From Cohnella lupini (GTDB lineage Bacteria > Bacillota > Bacilli > Paenibacillales > Paenibacillaceae): 62,664 bases of DNA. The stretch covers positions 1 to 62,664 of the forward strand of contig NZ_QRDY01000023.1 in NCBI RefSeq assembly GCF_003386205.1, written 5' to 3'. Below the pieces are notes generated by a model. It was not told where the DNA came from. It worked only from the letters and a program-made list of their open reading frames with translations, and made no database searches. Below are positions 32,191 to 40,852 of this stretch, piece after piece; position 1 is the stretch's first letter, and each line of letters starts with the position of its first letter. The position numbers and the translations under genes were made by a program.

Positions 32191-34275
32191 ATGGCTAGAG
32201 AGTTCTCCTTGCAAAATACGCGTAATATCGGGATTATGGCGCATATCGATGCGGGTAAAACCACAACTACTGAACGGATTTTGTTCTACACCGGACGCGT
32301 TCATAAAATCGGCGAAGTGCACGAAGGCGCCGCTACGATGGACTGGATGGAGCAAGAGCAAGAGCGCGGAATCACGATTACTTCCGCTGCTACTACCGCT
32401 CAATGGGATGGCCACCGCATCAATATCATCGACACTCCGGGTCACGTTGACTTTACGGTAGAGGTTGAGCGCTCCCTTCGCGTATTGGATGGGGCAGTTG
32501 GCGTATTTAGCGCCAAAGAAGGCGTGGAACCGCAATCCGAGACGGTATGGCGTCAAGCCGACCGTTACGGCGTTCCTCGTATCGCTTACGTAAATAAAAT
32601 GGATATCATCGGCGCGGACTTCCTGAATGTCGTTAGAGACATGAAATTGCGCTTGAACGCTAACGCTGTAGCTATTCAACTTCCAATGGGCGCTGAAGAT
32701 GTTTTCGTAGGAATGATCGACCTGATTGAACGGGTTGCTTATAAATACAAAGACGATCTCGGTAAAGACCCTGAGAAAGTTGCCATTCCTGCAGAATACG
32801 AAGCGCAAGTGGAAGAACTACGTGCTATTATGGTTGAGAAGGTAGCAGAACTTGACGAAGAATTAACTATGAAATTCCTTGAGGGTGAAGAGATCTCCGT
32901 TGAGGAAATCAAAGCAGCCCTTCGTAAAGGCGTTTGCGAAGTGAAAATCTTCCCGGTAGTATGCGGATCTTCTTACCGTAACAAAGGCGTTCAACCGATG
33001 CTGGATGCCGTAGTAAACTTTCTTCCGTCCCCTCTAGACGTACCTGCTATCAAAGGTATTCTGGACGACGGCGAAGAAACAACTCGCGAATCTTCCGATA
33101 CAGCTCCATTCGCTGCGCTTGCTTTCAAAATCATGACTGACCCTTACGTTGGTCGTCTGACTTTCTTCCGCGTTTACTCCGGCGTACTGAGCGCAGGCTC
33201 TTACGTAGTAAATGCGACTAAAGGCAAACGCGAACGCGTCGGACGGATTCTGCAAATGCATGCGAACAGCCGTCAGGAAATCAGCGAAGTACACGCAGGA
33301 GACATCGCTGCTGCCGTAGGTCTTAAAGACACGACGACGGGCGATACGCTGTGCGACGAGAAACATCCTGTTATCCTTGAGTCGATGAACTTCCCAGAGC
33401 CGGTTATCCAACTTGCGGTTGAGCCTAAAACGAAAGCCGACCAAGATAAAATGGGTATCGCTCTGCAGAAACTGTCCGAAGAAGATCCTACGTTCCGTGC
33501 CCACACGGACGAAGAAACCGGACAAACCATCATCTCGGGTATGGGCGAGCTTCACTTGGAAATCCTCGTCGACCGTATGCTTCGCGAATTCAAAGTCGAG
33601 ACGAATGTTGGTAAACCGCAAGTTGCTTACCGCGAAACGTTCCGTGTCCCTGCGAAGGTCGAAGGTAAGTTCGTTCGTCAATCCGGTGGTAAAGGTCAAT
33701 TCGGACATTGTTGGGTTGAGTTTACGCCGCTTGAGCCAGGCACAGGTTTCATTTTCGAAAACAAAACGGTTGGTGGATCGATTCCGAAAGAATTTATCGC
33801 TCCAATCCAAGCTGGTATCGAAGAGTCGATGAAAAACGGCGTAATCGCCGGCTTCCCGCTCGTTGATATTAAAGCTGTTGTTGTTGACGGATCGTACCAT
33901 GATGTCGACTCCTCGGAGATGGCGTTCAAAATTGCTGGATCGTTAGCGCTTAAAGCAGCTAAGGACAAATGTAGCCCTTGCTTGCTAGAGCCTATCATGA
34001 AAGTAGAAGTAACAGTGCCTGAAGAGTACATGGGCGATGTAATGGGAATGATGAGCTCTCGTCGTGGTCGTATCGAAGGAACGGACACGCGTTTCGGCGC
34101 GCTAATCGTTCGCGCGAAAGTTCCACTCGCTGAGATGTTCGGATATTCCACAACGCTTCGTTCCGGTACGCAAGGTCGTGGGGTGTTCTCGATGGAACTT
34201 TCCCACTACGAAGAAGTTCCGAAATCGATCTCCGAAGAGATCATCTCGAAATACAAAGGCGCGAAAGAAAATTAG
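32191..34275 (+). CDS. fusA: Elongation factor G
   Basis: EF-G is the translocation GTPase that also helps ribosome recycling. The 694-aa protein has the P-loop AHIDAGKTT at about residues 17-25, the switch-II DTPGHVDF near 81, the NKMD motif near 136, and the C-terminal domains IV-V (RRGRIEGTDTR near 625). AAGGGAG lies before the ATG. It is third gene of the str operon. Confidence 0.98.
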   Translation: MAREFSLQNTRNIGIMAHIDAGKTTTTERILFYTGRVHKIGEVHEGAATMDWMEQEQERGITITSAATTAQWDGHRINIIDTPGHVDFTVEVERSLRVLDGAVGVFSAKEGVEPQSETVWRQADRYGVPRIAYVNKMDIIGADFLNVVRDMKLRLNANAVAIQLPMGAEDVFVGMIDLIERVAYKYKDDLGKDPEKVAIPAEYEAQVEELRAIMVEKVAELDEELTMKFLEGEEISVEEIKAALRKGVCEVKIFPVVCGSSYRNKGVQPMLDAVVNFLPSPLDVPAIKGILDDGEETTRESSDTAPFAALAFKIMTDPYVGRLTFFRVYSGVLSAGSYVVNATKGKRERVGRILQMHANSRQEISEVHAGDIAAAVGLKDTTTGDTLCDEKHPVILESMNFPEPVIQLAVEPKTKADQDKMGIALQKLSEEDPTFRAHTDEETGQTIISGMGELHLEILVDRMLREFKVETNVGKPQVAYRETFRVPAKVEGKFVRQSGGKGQFGHCWVEFTPLEPGTGFIFENKTVGGSIPKEFIAPIQAGIEESMKNGVIAGFPLVDIKAVVVDGSYHDVDSSEMAFKIAGSLALKAAKDKCSPCLLEPIMKVEVTVPEEYMGDVMGMMSSRRGRIEGTDTRFGALIVRAKVPLAEMFGYSTTLRSGTQGRGVFSMELSHYEEVPKSISEEIISKYKGAKEN

Positions 34276-34281
34276 TAAGCG

Positions 34282-34318
34282 GGCGGATACGGGAAGCGCT
34301 ATAAGCACTCCCTCCGCC
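34282..34318 (+). other. Hairpin in the fusA-tuf spacer
   Basis: GGCGGA-TAC-GGGA (34282-34294) pairs with TCCC-TCCGCC (34309-34318). There is no T run, so it is not a standard terminator; it may mark an RNA-processing or stability site between fusA and tuf. Confidence 0.5.
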
Positions 34319-34360
34319 AACAAATATAATCCTTTTAAACAATGAGGAGGAATAGTATTC

Positions 34361-35551
34361 ATGGCAAAGGCTAAGTTTGAACGTAATAAACCACACGTAA
34401 ACATCGGTACTATCGGACACGTCGATCACGGTAAAACAACTTTGACGGCTGCAATCACAACTGTACTTTCCAAGCGTTATGGCGGAGCTGCAGTAGCTTT
34501 CGACCAAATCGACAAAGCACCAGAAGAGCGCGAGCGCGGAATTACAATTTCCACTGCTCACGTTGAATACGAAACTCCTAACCGTCACTATGCACACGTT
34601 GACTGCCCAGGACATGCCGACTATGTTAAAAACATGATCACGGGCGCAGCGCAAATGGACGGAGCAATCCTTGTTGTATCCGCAGCTGACGGCCCTATGC
34701 CGCAAACTCGCGAACACATCTTGCTCTCCAAGCAAGTAGGCGTACCATACATCGTCGTATTCTTGAACAAATGCGACATGGTAGACGACGATGAATTGCT
34801 TGAACTCGTTGAGATGGAAGTTCGCGACCTTCTGAACGAATACGACTTCCCAGGCGACGATACTCCGATCATTCGCGGAGCAGCTCGTGAAGCATTGTCC
34901 AACCCAGAAGGCCCTTGGGCTGATAAAATCATCGAACTGTTCGAAGCAGTCGATAGCTACATCCCACAACCTGAGCGTGCAACTGACAAGCCTTTCTTGA
35001 TGCCAGTTGAGGATGTATTCACAATCACTGGTCGTGGTACTGTTGCTACAGGCCGTGTAGAGCGTGGAGTTATCAAAATCGGTGATGAAGTTGAAATCAT
35101 CGGTCTGGTTGAAGACACTCGTAAGTCCGTTGTTACGGGCGTTGAAATGTTCCGTAAATTGCTTGATTCCGCTCAAGCCGGCGACAACGTTGGCGCATTG
35201 CTTCGCGGTGTAGACCGTAAAGACATCGAACGCGGTCAAGTAATCGCGAAACCGGGTTCCGTTAAGCCTCACACGGAATTCACGGCTCAAATCTACGTTC
35301 TGACATCTTCTGAAGGTGGCCGTCATAAGCCTTTCTTCACAGGCTACCGTCCACAGTTCTACTTCCGGACAACAGACGTAACTGGCATCATCAACCTGCC
35401 AGAAGGTACTGAAATGGTTATGCCTGGCGACAACATCGAGGTAACTGTTTCCTTGATCGCTCCAATCGCCGTTGAAGAAGGTACTCGCTTCGCTATCCGC
35501 GAAGGCGGCCGTACTGTAGGCGCTGGCGCAGTTGCTTCGATCCAAAAATAA
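34361..35551 (+). CDS. tuf: Elongation factor Tu
   Basis: EF-Tu delivers aminoacyl-tRNA to the ribosome. The 396-aa protein has GHVDHGKTT at residues 19-27, DCPGHADY near 81 and NKCDMVDDDELL near 136. Codon use is strongly biased, as expected for one of the most abundant proteins. GAGGAGG precedes the ATG. It ends the str operon with a strong terminator. Confidence 0.98.
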   Translation: MAKAKFERNKPHVNIGTIGHVDHGKTTLTAAITTVLSKRYGGAAVAFDQIDKAPEERERGITISTAHVEYETPNRHYAHVDCPGHADYVKNMITGAAQMDGAILVVSAADGPMPQTREHILLSKQVGVPYIVVFLNKCDMVDDDELLELVEMEVRDLLNEYDFPGDDTPIIRGAAREALSNPEGPWADKIIELFEAVDSYIPQPERATDKPFLMPVEDVFTITGRGTVATGRVERGVIKIGDEVEIIGLVEDTRKSVVTGVEMFRKLLDSAQAGDNVGALLRGVDRKDIERGQVIAKPGSVKPHTEFTAQIYVLTSSEGGRHKPFFTGYRPQFYFRTTDVTGIINLPEGTEMVMPGDNIEVTVSLIAPIAVEEGTRFAIREGGRTVGAGAVASIQK

Positions 35552-35568
35552 GCAACATCTTTAATAGA

Positions 35569-35610
35569 AAGAGCTGCTCGAGGCGATAACGCCAGAGCAG
35601 CTCTTTTTTT
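35569..35610 (+). terminator. Terminator after tuf
   Basis: GAGCTGCTC (35571-35579) pairs with GAGCAGCTC (35595-35603), followed by seven T. The A residues before the left arm suggest weaker function for the convergent gene as well. Confidence 0.93.
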
Positions 35611-35635
35611 GTTTCTTCTATATATATGAAGAAAG

Positions 35636-36223
35636 TTAATACGCGAAAAACTTACTCGTACATAAGCCGGTCGCCATTCCGCCGGCGCAAATGGTGGCGA
35701 TAGAAAGAAAGAAGGTATCCGCCGAGAATATCAAACCTCCTATAATGACAACGAGCGCATCCATGATGATAATCAGAAAGCCGACGTTGATCTTTAGTTT
35801 GCCGGCCAGTAGCTTGGCGACTAAGTCGATTCCGCCTGTGCTCGTATCATTGCGTAAAAGAATCCCGAATCCTATTCCGATAAGAATGCCGCCGGCAACA
35901 GATGCATAGAAGGGGTAGTCGTTAATGATTTGCCCGAACGGATAGTACGGATCAAAAAAATCGATGAAATAGGATAAAAAGATCATTCCGAACAGACTAT
36001 GAAAGAACATGGCTTTGTCTTTGATCCAGGTATAGATAAACACGGGAAGGCTACACAAGATGAGTACCAGTCCGACCTTATAGCCGAACAAGTAGTTGGA
36101 AATAAGAGCTACTCCGATGAATCCGCCGTCTAATACTTTAATGGGCATAAGAAAAAAATCGATTCCGAATGAAATCAACAAGCATCCGATGATAATCGCC
36201 AGGATCTTACGGAGCGAGAGCAA
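35636..36223 (-). CDS. YitT-family (DUF161) membrane protein, short form
   Basis: A 195-aa membrane protein with five to six hydrophobic segments. The family pattern is seen in GIDFFLMPIKVLDGGFIGVA near residue 19 and in RNDTSTGGIDLVAKLL near 125. It has only the DUF161 half and lacks the C-terminal DUF2179 domain of full-length YitT proteins; short forms are known. Function is unknown. Start is TTG 36223 after GAAGGGA. It lies 89 bp after the DUF421 gene on the minus strand, and the two are probably cotranscribed. Confidence 0.85.
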   Translation of the reverse strand: MLSLRKILAIIIGCLLISFGIDFFLMPIKVLDGGFIGVALISNYLFGYKVGLVLILCSLPVFIYTWIKDKAMFFHSLFGMIFLSYFIDFFDPYYPFGQIINDYPFYASVAGGILIGIGFGILLRNDTSTGGIDLVAKLLAGKLKINVGFLIIIMDALVVIIGGLIFSADTFFLSIATICAGGMATGLCTSKFFAY

Positions 36224-36248
36224 TTAAACCAGTCCCTTCAACATTGCC

Positions 36249-36275
36249 TGTCTTATCTATATGGTAGATGAGACA
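36249..36275 (-). repeat. Inverted repeat between the YitT and DUF421 genes
   Basis: TGTCTTATCTA (36249-36259) and TAGATGAGACA (36265-36275) form an 11-position stem with one G-T wobble. Neither strand shows a T run after it. Role unknown. Confidence 0.5.
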
Positions 36276-36312
36276 AGGAAATGATTAGGAGACTGGATAG
36301 CGGGGATATTGA

Positions 36313-37008
36313 TTAATGTGTAGGGATGGAATCATCGTAGGGATCCAAATACAGTTTGTTCTGGGAATCCACTTGAGCAAGATAGATTTTATCTGCGGAA
36401 GTACCGATCTTATCCAGCTTGGCTTGTAGCCAATGCATGTTAAGTCCGACTTTCTTAAGGGAATCCTCGAGTATTTTGCCATCCATTATAATGGACATGC
36501 TTGCCTTCTCCGGAGTAACGGCAAGGTTGAGGTCGGAAGCGGTCAAGGGCTGGTTTTCTTTCTTGAGCAAAACGTTTAATTCACCGCTCGTATCCATGAT
36601 CGCGAATTCGACGGTCGATATATTGAAAACGTCCTTCATCCGAAGCATTTCCAATAGCTCGTCAGACGTCACGCGTTCTTTCTTCATATGATCCTCTAGA
36701 ATCTTTCCGTTCTGAATAAGGATCGCTGGTTTGCCGTCAAGAATATTTCTTGCTCTCTTGCTCTTAAGTTGCAAGAATTCGATACCCACGGAAATCATGA
36801 CCCAAACAGATAAGGCCACAAATCCAAGTCCCCAGTTCCTATCGGTATCCAGCGAGATGTAACCTGTCAGATTTCCAAGGGAAATTCCCGTAATGTACTC
36901 GAAAAGCGATAGTTGGGAGATTTGTCTTTTGCCAAGAATACGCGTATAGATAAACATGACAACTATGGCAGACAAAGTACGCAAGCTGACTTCAAGCCAT
37001 AACGGCAC
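36313..37008 (-). CDS. DUF421 membrane protein, YetF family
   Basis: A 231-aa protein with three N-terminal transmembrane helices (about residues 5-75) followed by a soluble domain with two related halves; RILGKRQISQLSLFEYITGI near residue 22 is a hallmark of the DUF421/YetF family. In B. subtilis, members such as YetF and YdfS are spore or membrane proteins of poorly known role. The start is best placed at GTG 37008, which has GGAGG 8 bases upstream; an in-frame TTG at 37023 overlaps that site. Expression runs against the surrounding ribosomal operons. Confidence 0.88.
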   Translation of the reverse strand: MPLWLEVSLRTLSAIVVMFIYTRILGKRQISQLSLFEYITGISLGNLTGYISLDTDRNWGLGFVALSVWVMISVGIEFLQLKSKRARNILDGKPAILIQNGKILEDHMKKERVTSDELLEMLRMKDVFNISTVEFAIMDTSGELNVLLKKENQPLTASDLNLAVTPEKASMSIIMDGKILEDSLKKVGLNMHWLQAKLDKIGTSADKIYLAQVDSQNKLYLDPYDDSIPTH

Positions 37009-37151
37009 AGTGAATTCCTCCAATCAATTAACCAAGTTGACGTTCAGCACGAAAAACCACCTCCAACAGTGTCTCCTGAAGGACGGAAAATGATGTATTA
37101 AGGCAAGGCTGAGGGGCGTTAGCGAATAGATGAATAAAAATAAAAAAAATG

Positions 37152-37180
37152 TTGCATTCAGTTGGGCAGATCGCTATAAT
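37152..37180 (+). promoter_or_regulatory. SigA promoter of the S10 operon
   Basis: TTGCAT (37152-37157), 17 bases, a perfect TATAAT (37175-37180). It should drive rpsJ and the following ribosomal genes. Confidence 0.82.
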
Positions 37181-37186
37181 AGTGAA

Positions 37187-37320
37187 TGTTGGTCTGTGAC
37201 TGTGCGTTGATGTGAGAGGTTGCCGACACACCCGGCCCCTTTGCCATAAGGGATGCCACTCGGTGATTGTCGGGTTATTCTCACGGAGTATGTCCGATTC
37301 CAAAATTGGGCGAATGAAGG
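37187..37320 (+). promoter_or_regulatory. Structured leader of the S10 operon
   Basis: The outer arms GTGAGA (37212-37217) and TCTCAC (37279-37284) pair, as do CCGACA (37223-37228) and TGTCGG (37268-37273). Inside lies CCCTT-TGCCAT-AAGGG. The closed multi-stem structure just before rpsJ is a good candidate for feedback control by a ribosomal protein (L4 in E. coli, unknown here). Confidence 0.55.
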
Positions 37321-37330
37321 AGGGAATTCT

Positions 37331-37639
37331 ATGGCTAAGCAAAAAATCCGTATCCGTTTGAAAGCCTACGACCACCGTATCCTGGATCAATCCGCGGAGA
37401 AAATCGTAGAAACGGCAAAACGTACTGGTGCAGGTGTATCAGGACCGATTCCGTTGCCGACCGAAAAGCAGATCATCACGATCCTGCGTGCGGTGCACAA
37501 ATACAAGGATTCGCGTGAGCAGTTCGAAATGCGTACGCACAAGCGTTTGATCGACATCGTCAATCCTACGCCGCAAACGGTCGATGCGCTTATGCGTCTT
37601 GATCTACCGTCTGGCGTTGATATCGAGATCAAGCTTTAA
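37331..37639 (+). CDS. rpsJ: Ribosomal protein uS10
   Basis: S10 is a 30S head protein that also acts as NusE in rRNA antitermination. The 102-aa protein matches the family from MAKQKIRIRLKAYDHRILD onward. ATG 37331 has AAGGAGGG 9 bases upstream; an earlier in-frame start would reach into the leader structure. It is first of the S10 operon. Confidence 0.98.
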   Translation: MAKQKIRIRLKAYDHRILDQSAEKIVETAKRTGAGVSGPIPLPTEKQIITILRAVHKYKDSREQFEMRTHKRLIDIVNPTPQTVDALMRLDLPSGVDIEIKL

Positions 37640-37680
37640 GCTTCGAGTAAATCAGATCCATCATGAAAAGAGGTGTCAAC

Positions 37681-38307
37681 ATGTCAGGAATCTTGGGACG
37701 TAAACTCGGAATGACTCAACTATTCGCAGCTGACGGCAACGTTGTGCCGGTTACTGTAGTAGAAGCAACTCCGAACGTCGTATTGCAGAAAAAATCTGTG
37801 GATAACGACGGATACGAAGCAGTACAGCTCGGCTTCGCGGATAAACGCGAGAAGCTAGCAACAAAACCAGCCATCGGCCATGCTAAGAAAGCAGGCACTG
37901 GACCCAAGCGCTTCATTCGCGAAGTTAGCGGACTTACACCAGCTGACTTGGAAGTCGGTCAAGAACTTAACGTTGGCCAATTCTCCGAAGGCGATATCGT
38001 TGACGTAACGGGTATTTCCAAAGGTAAAGGGACTACGGGCGCAATCAAACGTTGGGGCTTCCAACGCGGTAAAATGACGCATGGTTCCAAGTATCACCGT
38101 GGTAACGGATCGCTCGCGACTATTCGTGACGCAAACCGCGTACCAAAAGGTAAGAAAATGCACGGTCGTATGGGTAGCGAAACAATCACTGTACAGAATC
38201 TCGAGATCGTTAAGGTTGATCTGGAGCGTAACGTATTGTTGATTAAAGGCTCCGTACCGGGCGCTCGCAATAGTTATCTCAAAATCCGCACATCGGTGAA
38301 GAAATAA
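37681..38307 (+). CDS. rplC: Ribosomal protein uL3
   Basis: L3 is an early 50S assembly protein that reaches toward the peptidyl-transferase centre. The 208-aa protein starts with the conserved GILGRKLGMTQLF and has the basic central loop (KRWGFQRGKMTHGSKYHRGN near residue 122-141). The start at 37681 follows AGAGGTG; an ATG six codons earlier overlaps that site. Confidence 0.98.
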   Translation: MSGILGRKLGMTQLFAADGNVVPVTVVEATPNVVLQKKSVDNDGYEAVQLGFADKREKLATKPAIGHAKKAGTGPKRFIREVSGLTPADLEVGQELNVGQFSEGDIVDVTGISKGKGTTGAIKRWGFQRGKMTHGSKYHRGNGSLATIRDANRVPKGKKMHGRMGSETITVQNLEIVKVDLERNVLLIKGSVPGARNSYLKIRTSVKK

Positions 38308-38338
38308 TTCACAATGTATGAGGAAAGGAGGACCACTC

Positions 38339-38962
38339 ATGCCGAAAGTTACAGTTTTTAATGTAGACGGCAAAGAAGTTGGACAATTGGATCTGGCAGA
38401 TGGGATTTTCGGATTAGAGCCGAACATTCACGTGTTGCACAGCGCCGTATTGCTTCAACAAGCTTCGCTTCGCTCGGGAACGCACGACACTAAAGGTCGT
38501 TCGGAAGTGCGCGGAGGCGGACGCAAGCCTTGGAAACAAAAAGGAACCGGCCGCGCTCGTCAAGGTAGTATTCGTTCGCCGCAATGGAAAGGCGGCGGTA
38601 TCGTCTTCGGACCGACACCACGCAGCTACGGTTTCAAATTGCCTCGTAAAGTACGTCGTTTGGCTATCAAATCCGCTTTGTCCAGCAAAGTTGTGGATAA
38701 CCAAATCATCGTACTTGATCAGCTGAGCCTGTCCCAACCGAAAACGAAGGACATCGCTAAGCTTCTGAACAACCTCAAAGTTTCCCGCAAGGCACTCGTT
38801 GTCACTGCAGACTTTGATAATAACGTGGCCCTGTCCGCGCGTAACATTCCTGGAGTCAAATTCGTCTCCGCCGAAGGAATTAACGTGCTTGACGTGATGA
38901 AGCATGATCAATTGATCATCACGAAGGATGCAGTCGCTAAAGTTGAGGAGGTGTTCGCGTAA
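38339..38962 (+). CDS. rplD: Ribosomal protein uL4
   Basis: L4 lines the exit tunnel and, in enterobacteria, controls the S10 operon. The 207-aa protein has the tunnel loop with RGGGRKPWKQKGTGRARQGS near residues 59-78, unchanged at positions where macrolide-resistance mutations occur. ATG 38339 follows AAAGGAGG. Its stop overlaps the rplW start (TAATG). Confidence 0.98.
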   Translation: MPKVTVFNVDGKEVGQLDLADGIFGLEPNIHVLHSAVLLQQASLRSGTHDTKGRSEVRGGGRKPWKQKGTGRARQGSIRSPQWKGGGIVFGPTPRSYGFKLPRKVRRLAIKSALSSKVVDNQIIVLDQLSLSQPKTKDIAKLLNNLKVSRKALVVTADFDNNVALSARNIPGVKFVSAEGINVLDVMKHDQLIITKDAVAKVEEVFA

Positions 38963-39255
38963 TGAGAAACCCTCGCGATCTAATCAAACGTCCGGTTATT
39001 ACCGAACGTACAAGCGACTTCATGGAACAGCGCAAATACGTGTTCGAAGTTGACTTGAAAGCGAACAAAACCGAGATCAAACAAGCTATCGAAGCGATCT
39101 TCAAAGTGAAGGTCACTGGAGTTAATACGCTCAGAATGCCTGCTAAGCCTAAGCGCTACGGCAAACACAGCGGTTATACATCCGAGTGGAAAAAAGCGAT
39201 CGTGCAGCTTTCCGCCGACAGCAAACCGCTTGAGTATTTCGAATCCTCTGTTTAA
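38962..39255 (+). CDS. rplW: Ribosomal protein uL23
   Basis: L23 sits at the tunnel exit and is the docking site for trigger factor and SRP. The 97-aa protein has the conserved NKTEIKQAIEAIFKVKVTGV segment at about residues 35-54. The ATG overlaps the rplD stop by one base, and GAGGTG at the end of rplD serves as its ribosome-binding site, so the genes are translationally coupled. Confidence 0.98.
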   Translation: MRNPRDLIKRPVITERTSDFMEQRKYVFEVDLKANKTEIKQAIEAIFKVKVTGVNTLRMPAKPKRYGKHSGYTSEWKKAIVQLSADSKPLEYFESSV

Positions 39256-39284
39256 TAAGTCTGTAAAGTAAGGAGGGAATCCAA

Positions 39285-40115
39285 TTGCCAGTCAAAAAGT
39301 TTAATCCGACAACGGCGAGCCGTCGTCAAATGACGATCGCAACGTTTGAAGAGATTACGGCAACAGAGCCGGAAAAATCCTTGCTCGCGCCGTTATTCAA
39401 ACACGCTGGTCGTAATAACCAAGGTAAAATTACCGTTCGTCATCACGGCGGCGGACACAAGCGTAAATACCGGATCATCGATTTCAAGCGTACGAAGGAC
39501 GGCATTCCCGGCCGCGTAGCTACGATCGAATACGATCCGAACAGAACGTCCTACATCGCTTTGATTAACTATGCAGACGGTGAGAAGACATACATCATCG
39601 CTCCGAAGGGCATTAAAGTCGGCGATGTAATCACTTCGGGTCCTACAGCTGACATTAAAGTGGGCAACGCGCTTCCGCTGGAGAACATTCCGGTCGGTAC
39701 GGTTATCCACAATATCGAGCTTAAGCCGGGCAAAGGCGGACAAATGGTTCGCGCAGCCGGAACAAGCGCTCAGCTGCTTGGTAAAGAAGAAACTTATGTT
39801 ACGATTCGTCTTACTTCCGGTGAAATTCGCCGCATCCTCAAAACTTGCCGCGCAACGATCGGAACGGTCGGAAACTCAGACCACGAATTGCTCAACATCG
39901 GTAAAGCTGGACGGAATCGTTGGTTAGGCAAACGCCCGACCGTACGTGGTGTCGTTATGAACCCGAACGACCATCCGCACGGCGGTGGCGAAGGCCGCGC
40001 GCCAATCGGACGCAAATCCCCGCTTTCTCCTTGGGGCAAGCCTACGCTTGGTTACAAAACACGCAAGAAGAAAAAAGCTTCGAGCAAGTACATTGTTCGT
40101 CGTCGCACGAAGTAA
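39285..40115 (+). CDS. rplB: Ribosomal protein uL2
   Basis: L2 is needed for subunit joining and peptidyl transfer. The 276-aa protein contains the highly conserved NPNDHPHGGGEGRAPIG near residue 226 with the essential histidine. The start is TTG 39285 after AAGGAGGG. Both neighbours are ribosomal genes of the same transcript. Confidence 0.98.
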   Translation: MPVKKFNPTTASRRQMTIATFEEITATEPEKSLLAPLFKHAGRNNQGKITVRHHGGGHKRKYRIIDFKRTKDGIPGRVATIEYDPNRTSYIALINYADGEKTYIIAPKGIKVGDVITSGPTADIKVGNALPLENIPVGTVIHNIELKPGKGGQMVRAAGTSAQLLGKEETYVTIRLTSGEIRRILKTCRATIGTVGNSDHELLNIGKAGRNRWLGKRPTVRGVVMNPNDHPHGGGEGRAPIGRKSPLSPWGKPTLGYKTRKKKKASSKYIVRRRTK

Positions 40116-40177
40116 GAAATATCGTCTAGCGGCGTGAACGGCAATCTCTCAAGCCGCGTTGAAGGGAGGAGCATTCC

Positions 40178-40459
40178 ATGGGTCGCAGTTTGAAAAAAGG
40201 ACCTTTCGTGGATGGCTATCTACTGAAAAAAGTGGATGAACTGTCCGGATCGAATAAGAAGGTTGTTATCAAAACTTGGTCTCGTCGCTCGACGATTTTC
40301 CCACAATTCGTGGGTCAAACGTTCGCAGTATACGACGGACGTAAGCACGTGCCGGTATACGTGTCGGAAGACATGGTCGGACACAAACTTGGCGAATTCG
40401 CGCCAACTCGTACTTTCAAAGGTCACACAGACGATGATAAGAAAACGGGCAAGCGATAA
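40178..40459 (+). CDS. rpsS: Ribosomal protein uS19
   Basis: S19 is a 30S head protein that contacts S13 and the tRNA region. The 93-aa protein begins MGRSLKKGPFVDGYLLKK and ends in the conserved GEFAPTRTFKGH region. AAGGGAGGAG precedes the ATG. Confidence 0.98.
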   Translation: MGRSLKKGPFVDGYLLKKVDELSGSNKKVVIKTWSRRSTIFPQFVGQTFAVYDGRKHVPVYVSEDMVGHKLGEFAPTRTFKGHTDDDKKTGKR

Positions 40460-40500
40460 TTTTAACCCTACGTCTTTAACGTGAGGGAGGAGGTACTCCT

Positions 40501-40839
40501 ATGTCTCAGCAAGCCAAAGCTCATGTGCATAACATTCGCATTCCGGCTCGTAAAGTGCGTCTGGTCGTAGACCTGATTCGCGGCAAGAAAGTCGGCGATG
40601 CGGTTGCCATCTTGCGTCATACGCCTCGTTCGGCATCTCCTATTCTGGAGAAACTGTTGAACTCGGCCATTGCTAACGCTGAACACAACTACCAGTTAGA
40701 CGTGAACAAATTGTTCGTATCCGAAGCCTTCGTTAACGAAGGTCCGACTATGAAACGATTCCAACCACGCTCGCAGGGCCGTGCATTCAGCATATTCAAA
40801 CGATCAAGCCATATTACACTGGTCGTATCCGAAAAATAA
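40501..40839 (+). CDS. rplV: Ribosomal protein uL22
   Basis: L22 binds all 23S domains and lines the exit tunnel. The 112-aa protein has RIPARKVRLVVDLIRGKKV near residue 15 and the tunnel hairpin around KRFQPRSQGRAFSIFKRSSH (about 86-105), without the duplications or deletions known from macrolide-resistant strains. GGAGGAGG lies upstream. Confidence 0.98.
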   Translation: MSQQAKAHVHNIRIPARKVRLVVDLIRGKKVGDAVAILRHTPRSASPILEKLLNSAIANAEHNYQLDVNKLFVSEAFVNEGPTMKRFQPRSQGRAFSIFKRSSHITLVVSEK

Positions 40840-40852
40840 GGAGGGACAACGT

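Noticed and set aside
34241..35545. 434-codon open frame on the minus strand, antisense to tuf
   Set aside because: It lies wholly opposite EF-Tu. Strong codon bias in tuf removes stop codons from the opposite frame; the translation shows no domain and there is no ribosome-binding site.
36249..36275. Inverted repeat as a terminator for the DUF421 gene
   Set aside because: The stem is good but neither strand has a following T run, so it is listed only as a repeat.
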